Source: Streptomyces sp. SID13031
Lineage (GTDB): Bacteria > Actinomycetota > Actinomycetes > Propionibacteriales > Kribbellaceae
DNA length: 64,000 nt
Direction of reading: 5' to 3'
Assembly (NCBI RefSeq): GCF_010548305.1
Contig: NZ_JAAGLV010000006.1
Coordinates: 305,341 to 369,340, forward strand
Under the pieces are notes generated by a model. It did not search any database. It had not been told where the DNA came from and saw nothing but the letters and a program-made list of their open reading frames with translations. The translations under genes were made by a program, and so were the position numbers. Positions 59,767 to 64,000 of this stretch are shown here, piece after piece; the first letter of the stretch is position 1, and every line of letters begins with the position of its first letter.

Positions 59767-60707
59767 TGGCCGGCCTTCCGGACGGGATGACCGTCCGCCC
59801 GATGCGGCTCGACGATGCGCCGGCGATCCAGGCTCATCTGTCGAGCTACAGCATCTCGCTGATCGGCGTGCATCAGTACAGCCCGGAAGGCGTCGTGAAC
59901 TTCCTCCGCGAGCCGGCGCTCGACCTCGCCACCGACACCTGGCTGGTCAGCTCCGGCGACGAGATCACGGGGTCGGCGGCCACCGTCCGGATGGCCGGGC
60001 GGGTGAATCTCGAGGTCTCCTCGGGTGATCGGGACGTCGCCGGGTGGCTGCTTGACCAGGCGATCGAGCATGCCACCGAGCGGGCTCGCGAATCCGGCGA
60101 GCCTGAGCTGCTGATGGCTCTCGGCATGCTCCGCGCGGACCGCCAGCTCGCCGAGCTGGCGCAGGAACACGGTCTCGCCCTCGCGACCTCCACCGACCGG
60201 ATGAAGATCGAGCACACCGGCCCGGTCGATCCACCGGCCGTACCGTCCGGGGTGACCGTGCATCGCGGCGCCTCGGACGAGAAGGTCCGGCGGGCCGGCC
60301 ATCAGGTGATCGCCGAGTCGTTCGCCGACCAGCCCACCGCGGTCCCCCGCCCGTACGACGAATGGGTGGAGTCCCGCGACAGCAGGTCGACCTTCGACTG
60401 GTCGGGGCTGACGGTGCTTGAGCTCGACGGCCGGCCGGTCGCAGTACGGGAGTGGGATCGCAACTACGTGAGCTCGGAGAACTGTGGGTACATCGGGCGG
60501 CTCGGCGTACTGGCCGAGGCTCGTGGCCGGGGGCTCGCCAGGTTCCTCCTGCGAGACCAGTTCGCCCTCGACGCGGCCGCCGGCCTCAGCGGAACGCTCC
60601 TGCACGTCGACACCTCGAACCCCACACCGGCGGTCAAGCTGTATGTGTCCGCCGGGATGCGGCCGGACATCGTCAACGACATCTGGCGGTCGACGCTGCA
60701 GCTCTGA
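59766..60707 (+). CDS. double-GNAT-domain acetyltransferase (paralogue 2)
   Basis: A 313-residue protein, clearly homologous to the one before it (for example GRLGVLAEARGRGLARFLLRDQF and HVDTSNPTPAVKLYVSAGM). The ATG shares its A with the upstream stop (TGATG). The first GNAT module lacks a clear acetyl-CoA loop and the second has RGRGLA. The pair arose by tandem duplication. Substrates are unknown. It converges on the sigma-factor partner gene with a 3-bp gap. Confidence 0.87.
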   Translation: MAGLPDGMTVRPMRLDDAPAIQAHLSSYSISLIGVHQYSPEGVVNFLREPALDLATDTWLVSSGDEITGSAATVRMAGRVNLEVSSGDRDVAGWLLDQAIEHATERARESGEPELLMALGMLRADRQLAELAQEHGLALATSTDRMKIEHTGPVDPPAVPSGVTVHRGASDEKVRRAGHQVIAESFADQPTAVPRPYDEWVESRDSRSTFDWSGLTVLELDGRPVAVREWDRNYVSSENCGYIGRLGVLAEARGRGLARFLLRDQFALDAAAGLSGTLLHVDTSNPTPAVKLYVSAGMRPDIVNDIWRSTLQL

Positions 60708-60710
60708 AGC

Positions 60711-61322
60711 TCAGTTCAGGACCACCCGGTTGCCGGCGCTTCCGGCCAGGACTCGGCGGTTTCCCACCTGCCAGTGCAGATCGAGCGGGGTCTTGAGCGG
60801 CTCACCCTGCGGCCTGAAGCACTGCATGCCTACGGAGCTCTGGGGCAGGACCGAGTAGCGGTAGGCGGCGACCCGGATCGTCTTCGTGTCCTGTTCGAGG
60901 ACTCGGACGATCACGTGCGGCGTGCACGTCTCCGTGTCGCCGCGCGTGGCCTGGACGATCAGCCGGGAGGGGCTGACCGGGTCGCGGGAAACCGAGGTGA
61001 CCTCGATCTCGCGGTCCAGAGTCAGCAACGTCGTGCCCTGTTTGAACTGGGCCGGTGGTGGTCCGACGTCCAATGAGCCAGGCTCGGGCGTCGAACTGGT
61101 GGGGGTTGGTGGACCGGCCGGGCCTACCTCGGCCCGCTGAGCATCGACGGCGACGATAGTCGCTGCTCCAGCCACGACGCCGATCGTCGCGGCTGCGATC
61201 ACCAGCTTGCGATTCCGTCGCCGACGGCGGGCAGCACCTGCGACGTACTCGAAAGGTGGCGCCTCCTCGGGCGTCTGCTCCTCGACGTACTCGATCAACA
61301 GGTCGGACTCGGGATCAGGCAT
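60711..61322 (-). CDS. single-pass membrane protein, sigma-factor partner
   Basis: A 203-residue protein with an acidic N-terminus (about 28 residues), a basic RRRRRNRK stretch, one membrane helix (about 40-58), a Pro/Ser/Thr-rich linker and an outer domain with two cysteines (TETCTP, GMQCFRP) that could form a disulfide. No zinc-finger anti-sigma motif is present. It overlaps the sigma gene by 8 bp, so a role as its membrane-bound regulator is likely but unproven. Confidence 0.7.
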   Translation of the reverse strand: MPDPESDLLIEYVEEQTPEEAPPFEYVAGAARRRRRNRKLVIAAATIGVVAGAATIVAVDAQRAEVGPAGPPTPTSSTPEPGSLDVGPPPAQFKQGTTLLTLDREIEVTSVSRDPVSPSRLIVQATRGDTETCTPHVIVRVLEQDTKTIRVAAYRYSVLPQSSVGMQCFRPQGEPLKTPLDLHWQVGNRRVLAGSAGNRVVLN

Positions 61323-61842
61323 GGCCAGGCACCTCCTCGTCGACGACCAGCAGCGGAGCGAGCGCCTGGCGGGCGCGGGCGAGCCGCGACTTCACCGTGC
61401 CTCGGGGTAATTGCAGTTCATCGGCGATCTGTTCGATCGGCAGGTCCATCACGTAGTACAGAACCGCGACCGCGCGATGCGCCGGACTGAGCTGGGCCAA
61501 CGCGGCAGCCACGTCCAGAGCGTCTTCCTCATCAGGGCCTGGTACTTCGGAAGCGCGGCCGGTCAGCTTGGCCAGCGCGCGCGTCGCCACCTGTTGACGC
61601 CGCAACCTGCTCACCAGCGCCCGTACTGCGACCGCTCGCACCCAGGCCTCCGGGTCGTCGTACCGGCGGATCTTGTCCCAGCGGTCGAGCAGCTTCACGT
61701 AGGCGTCCTGGGCGATCTCCTCGGCGTCGGCGCGGGAGCCCCCGACGGAGACGAGCAGGCCGATCAGGCGCGGCCAGGTACGGCGGTAGAGCGCCGCCAC
61801 CTCGGCCGCCGGGTCACCGTCGATCTCCCTCACACCCGTAAC
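61315..61842 (-). CDS. ECF (SigE-type) RNA polymerase sigma factor
   Basis: About 175 residues. GTG at 61842 is preceded by GGGGGAG at good spacing; a GTG at 61869 extends the frame without one. Region 2 is AALYRRTWPRLIGLLVSVGGSRADAEEIAQDAYVKLLDRW and region 4 is LSPAHRAVAVLYYVMDLP with the HTH QIADELQLPRGTVKSRLARAR. It directs RNA polymerase to a stress or envelope regulon that cannot be named here. It is divergent from the ArsR-like gene and overlaps its membrane partner. Confidence 0.9.
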   Translation of the reverse strand, partial: VTGVREIDGDPAAEVAALYRRTWPRLIGLLVSVGGSRADAEEIAQDAYVKLLDRWDKIRRYDDPEAWVRAVAVRALVSRLRRQQVATRALAKLTGRASEVPGPDEEDALDVAAALAQLSPAHRAVAVLYYVMDLPIEQIADELQLPRGTVKSRLARARQALAPLLVVDEEVPGHA

Positions 61843-61900
61843 ACGCGCTGCTCCCCCGTTCGGTTCCACCCTTGCCCCGACTCTTGCCCCAGCGAGATGT

Positions 61901-61914
61901 GAGAGATTACTCTC
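61901..61914. promoter_or_regulatory. palindrome before the ArsR-like gene
   Basis: GAGAG-ATTA-CTCTC, an exact 5-bp inverted repeat ending 6 bases before the ATG at 61920. It is a likely operator for autoregulation of the gene and perhaps of the downstream transporter. Confidence 0.5.
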
Positions 61915-61919
61915 GAAAC

Positions 61920-62507
61920 ATGTCTCTCAGAAATCCGTACGACGATTTCGAGATCACCGACCCGCAGGCGATGCGCGCGTTGGCGCATCCCGTCCGGCTC
62001 GCCGCGCTCAGCTACCTGCAGAAGAACGGACCCGCCACCGCCACTCAACTGTCGGTCCACGTCGGCGCCTCGCCTTCGGTGACGAGCTGGCACCTGCGCC
62101 ACCTCGAGACGTTCGGGCTGGTCAGCGACAGCCCTCCCCCGGACGGCGGCTCCGACAAGCGGCAGCGCTGGTGGAAGCCGGCCGCGCGGGGCTTCCGGTT
62201 CCAGATGCCCGAGACGCCCGAGGGCGCCGAGGCCGGCCGGATGCTGCGGACCGAGATAATGAGCCAGGCGCTCGACCACGTCCAGCAATGGCTGTCCGAC
62301 ACCGAGCCCGTCCTCGACCCCGCCTGGAGTCGCTCGACCGGCTCGTCGAACACCCGGCTGACGATCACCCTCGCCGAGGCCGAAGCAATCGAGAACGCGA
62401 TCGAAGACCTGCTCGCCCCGTACGTCCAACGCGGCGAGTCCGGCGCACCCAATGATGCCCACCCGGTCCGCCTGATCCGCATGGCGTTGCCTGAGGCAAC
62501 CAATTGA
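61920..62507 (+). CDS. ArsR-like winged-helix transcriptional regulator
   Basis: A 195-residue protein. ATG at 61920 gives MSLRNPYDDFEI; the frame upstream to 61872 looks non-coding. The winged-helix domain (about 12-90) includes ALAHPVRLAALSYLQKNGPATATQLSVHVG and SVTSWHLRHLETFGLV, then an effector-like C-terminal region rich in acidic residues. It has no obvious metal-binding cysteines. It lies 17 bp before an MFS transporter gene that it probably controls. Confidence 0.88.
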   Translation: MSLRNPYDDFEITDPQAMRALAHPVRLAALSYLQKNGPATATQLSVHVGASPSVTSWHLRHLETFGLVSDSPPPDGGSDKRQRWWKPAARGFRFQMPETPEGAEAGRMLRTEIMSQALDHVQQWLSDTEPVLDPAWSRSTGSSNTRLTITLAEAEAIENAIEDLLAPYVQRGESGAPNDAHPVRLIRMALPEATN

Positions 62508-62523
62508 CCAAGCGAGGCGCTCC

Positions 62524-63873
62524 ATGACAACCCCCGCCCAGCAATCCCCTGACGCCCAGACACCGGCGTCTGACCGCACCACCCCGCCCCCGCAGGGCGA
62601 AGCGGGCGCCGGAGGCGCCGCCAGCTTGTGGCGGGACAGGCAGTTCCGGACCTTCTGGTCTGCTCAGAGTGTTTCCGAGTTCGGTGATCGGATCAGCGAG
62701 CTCGCCCTGCCGCTGATCGCGGTCACCATGCTCAACGCCTCTCCCAGCCAGGCGGGCTTCCTGACCGCGGCGGTCTGGCTGCCGAACCTCGCGTCACTCT
62801 TCATCGGCAGCTGGGTCGACCAGCACCGCGACAAGCGCCCGTTGATGATCGCCGCCGACCTGACCCGTACCGTCCTGCTGCTGTCGCTGCCGGCGGCGTA
62901 CTGGCTCGACATCCTCACCCTCGGCCAGCTCTACGCGATCGCGATCCTGGCCGGTACCGCGCATGTCGTCTTCAACACGGCGTACGCGTCGTTCTTCGTC
63001 CGGCTGGTCAAGCGGGACCAGTACCTCGAGGCGAACAGCAAACTGGCGGCGACCAGGTCGATCTCCTTCATCGCCGGTCCGGCCGTCGGCGGCCTGCTGG
63101 TGCAGTGGTTGACCGCGCCGATCGCGCTCGTCGTCGACGCGATCTCGTTCCTGTTCTCCGCGGTACAGGTGAGCCGACTGAAGGTCGAACCGGGAGAAGC
63201 CGACGGCGGCGAAGAGTCCTTGCTGGCCAGGGCGCGAGCCGGGATGGGATACCTGCTTCGGCACCCCTACCTCCGCGCGAGCCTCGGCTGCGCGACCACG
63301 GTGAACTTCTTCAACATGATCGGCATGGCGCTGCTGGTGCTGTTCGCGAGCCGCAACCTGGAGCTGTCCGCCGGGACGATCGGTATCGCCTTCGGCATCG
63401 GCGCCTCGGGCGGACTGGTCGGGGCGCTCGCCGCCAAGACGCTCGCCCGGCTGATCGGCGCCGGGCGGTTGATCGCGATCAGCTCGGTGATCTTTCCCGC
63501 GTCGCTGGGGATCCTGGCTTTCGCCGATGGACCGGTCTGGATGCGGGCGGGCACGCTGGTCGTCGCGGAGTTCGTCGGAGCCTTCGCGGTGATGTGCTTC
63601 GACATCCCGCTGAACTCGCTGCAGGCAGCCGTGACGCACGACCACATGCGCAGCCGGGTGGCCGGCGCGTTCAGCAGCATCAACTACGGCGTGAGGCCGC
63701 TCGGCGCGGTGATCGGCGGCCTCCTGGGCACCTGGCTGGGTGTCCGGGAGACGTTGCTGATCTCCGCTGCCGGCGGCCTCTTCGCCGTACTGTGGCTACT
63801 CCCCTCGCCGATCATCCGAACCCGCGACCTCCAGGCTCTCGAGCCACCGGCGATGTCTCGTCTGAGGGGTTAG
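62524..63873 (+). CDS. MFS transporter (major facilitator superfamily, DHA3-like)
   Basis: A 449-residue transporter with about 12 hydrophobic segments. FWSAQSVSEFGDRISELALPLIAV opens the first helix and SWVDQHRDKRPLMI is the loop 2-3 MFS motif. The protein resembles macrolide-efflux/enterobactin-exporter-like DHA3 members. A disordered Gln/Pro/Ala N-terminal extension of about 35 residues precedes the first helix. With the ArsR-like regulator directly upstream, inducible drug export is the likely role. Confidence 0.92.
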   Translation: MTTPAQQSPDAQTPASDRTTPPPQGEAGAGGAASLWRDRQFRTFWSAQSVSEFGDRISELALPLIAVTMLNASPSQAGFLTAAVWLPNLASLFIGSWVDQHRDKRPLMIAADLTRTVLLLSLPAAYWLDILTLGQLYAIAILAGTAHVVFNTAYASFFVRLVKRDQYLEANSKLAATRSISFIAGPAVGGLLVQWLTAPIALVVDAISFLFSAVQVSRLKVEPGEADGGEESLLARARAGMGYLLRHPYLRASLGCATTVNFFNMIGMALLVLFASRNLELSAGTIGIAFGIGASGGLVGALAAKTLARLIGAGRLIAISSVIFPASLGILAFADGPVWMRAGTLVVAEFVGAFAVMCFDIPLNSLQAAVTHDHMRSRVAGAFSSINYGVRPLGAVIGGLLGTWLGVRETLLISAAGGLFAVLWLLPSPIIRTRDLQALEPPAMSRLRG

Positions 63874-63899
63874 CCCCAAGGCCGGTTAGTTAGGGGAGT

Positions 63900-64000
63900 T
63901 GGTGTGGTGTCAAGGGCGTGTTGAACGTGGAGCAGCGGAGCTCCTTAGGTAGACAGGTTTGTCCTCGCGAGACAACCAGCTACCAGAAGAGGCTCCGCTG
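63900..64000. other. structured sequence at the right edge
   Basis: The 100 bases after the MFS gene hold an inverted repeat CAGCGGAGC (63933-63941) / GCTCCGCTG (63992-64000) and a nested partial hairpin around CTCGCGA (GGTTTGTC / GACAACC). No reading frame is resolved before the edge. It could be the end of an insertion element, a leader, or the 5' region of the next gene. Confidence 0.35.

Overview
The window is a stretch of high-GC actinobacterial chromosome. Gene content and order (livJHMGF, gltBD, a his-trp-lgt cluster, PdtaR-type ANTAR regulator, HGxxPAAW and TIGR02234 small membrane proteins, DUF2613) point to Nocardioidaceae/Kribbellaceae, most likely Kribbella or a close relative; this rests on recognised protein families, not on a search. 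Almost all of it is ordinary coding sequence. Intergenic material is unusual at about 19.3-20.1 kb, 29.6-30.1 kb, 42.35-42.56 kb, 43.4-44.9 kb, 53.4 kb, 54.9 kb and at the right edge.

Layout. 0-5.4 kb: cell-envelope polysaccharide genes (methyltransferase, GT4 glycosyltransferase, DUF2613 small protein, GT-C/AftD-like membrane protein, MOP-type flippase). 5.4-11.6 kb: Nudix hydrolase, an unrecognised protein with a PRPP-loop-like motif in operon with polA, a PaaI thioesterase, a GNAT enzyme and DUF554. 11.6-17.5 kb: complete branched-chain amino-acid ABC importer livJ-H-M-G-F on the minus strand, with a strong hairpin after livJ. 17.9-20.1 kb: ANTAR regulator, then an accessory island holding an orphan class I tRNA with a CAA anticodon between two divergent paralogues of an HTH plus LAGLIDADG-like protein, one intact and one internally deleted. 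20.1-29.6 kb: pyk, a membrane metallophosphoesterase, gltD and gltB.

30.1-31.0 kb: an APH-fold phosphotransferase. 31.0-41.1 kb: a long co-directional, tightly packed minus-strand cluster hisI-trpE-TIGR02234-HGxxPAAW-trpC-trpB-trpA-SCO-MauE-DsbA-lgt-VIT-kinase-like, mixing tryptophan/histidine synthesis with envelope redox and lipoprotein maturation. 41.2-45.2 kb: membrane dipeptidase, a 29-bp tandem repeat array, a GNAT protein, and a nuclease-like gene bracketed by two near-identical large palindromes, followed by a cysteine-free HesB/IscA-like protein. 45.3-49.0 kb: heterodimeric ABC exporter with one consensus and one degenerate ATP site. 49.1-53.3 kb: TIGR03085 protein, DedA, metallo-beta-lactamase-fold hydrolase, membrane alkaline-phosphatase-superfamily protein.

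53.5-57.0 kb: a sugar-utilisation locus, with a secreted GH43 enzyme divergent from an RpiR regulator and a Tat-exported alpha-barrel protein; two similar palindromes between the divergent genes look like RpiR operators. 57.2-63.9 kb: dacB, two tandem double-GNAT proteins, a sigma factor with a membrane partner, an ArsR-like regulator next to an MFS transporter. The last 100 bases are structured and may be the edge of an insertion element or another gene. The best candidates for something undescribed are the orphan tRNA/LAGLIDADG island and the covarying palindrome pair around the nuclease-like gene.
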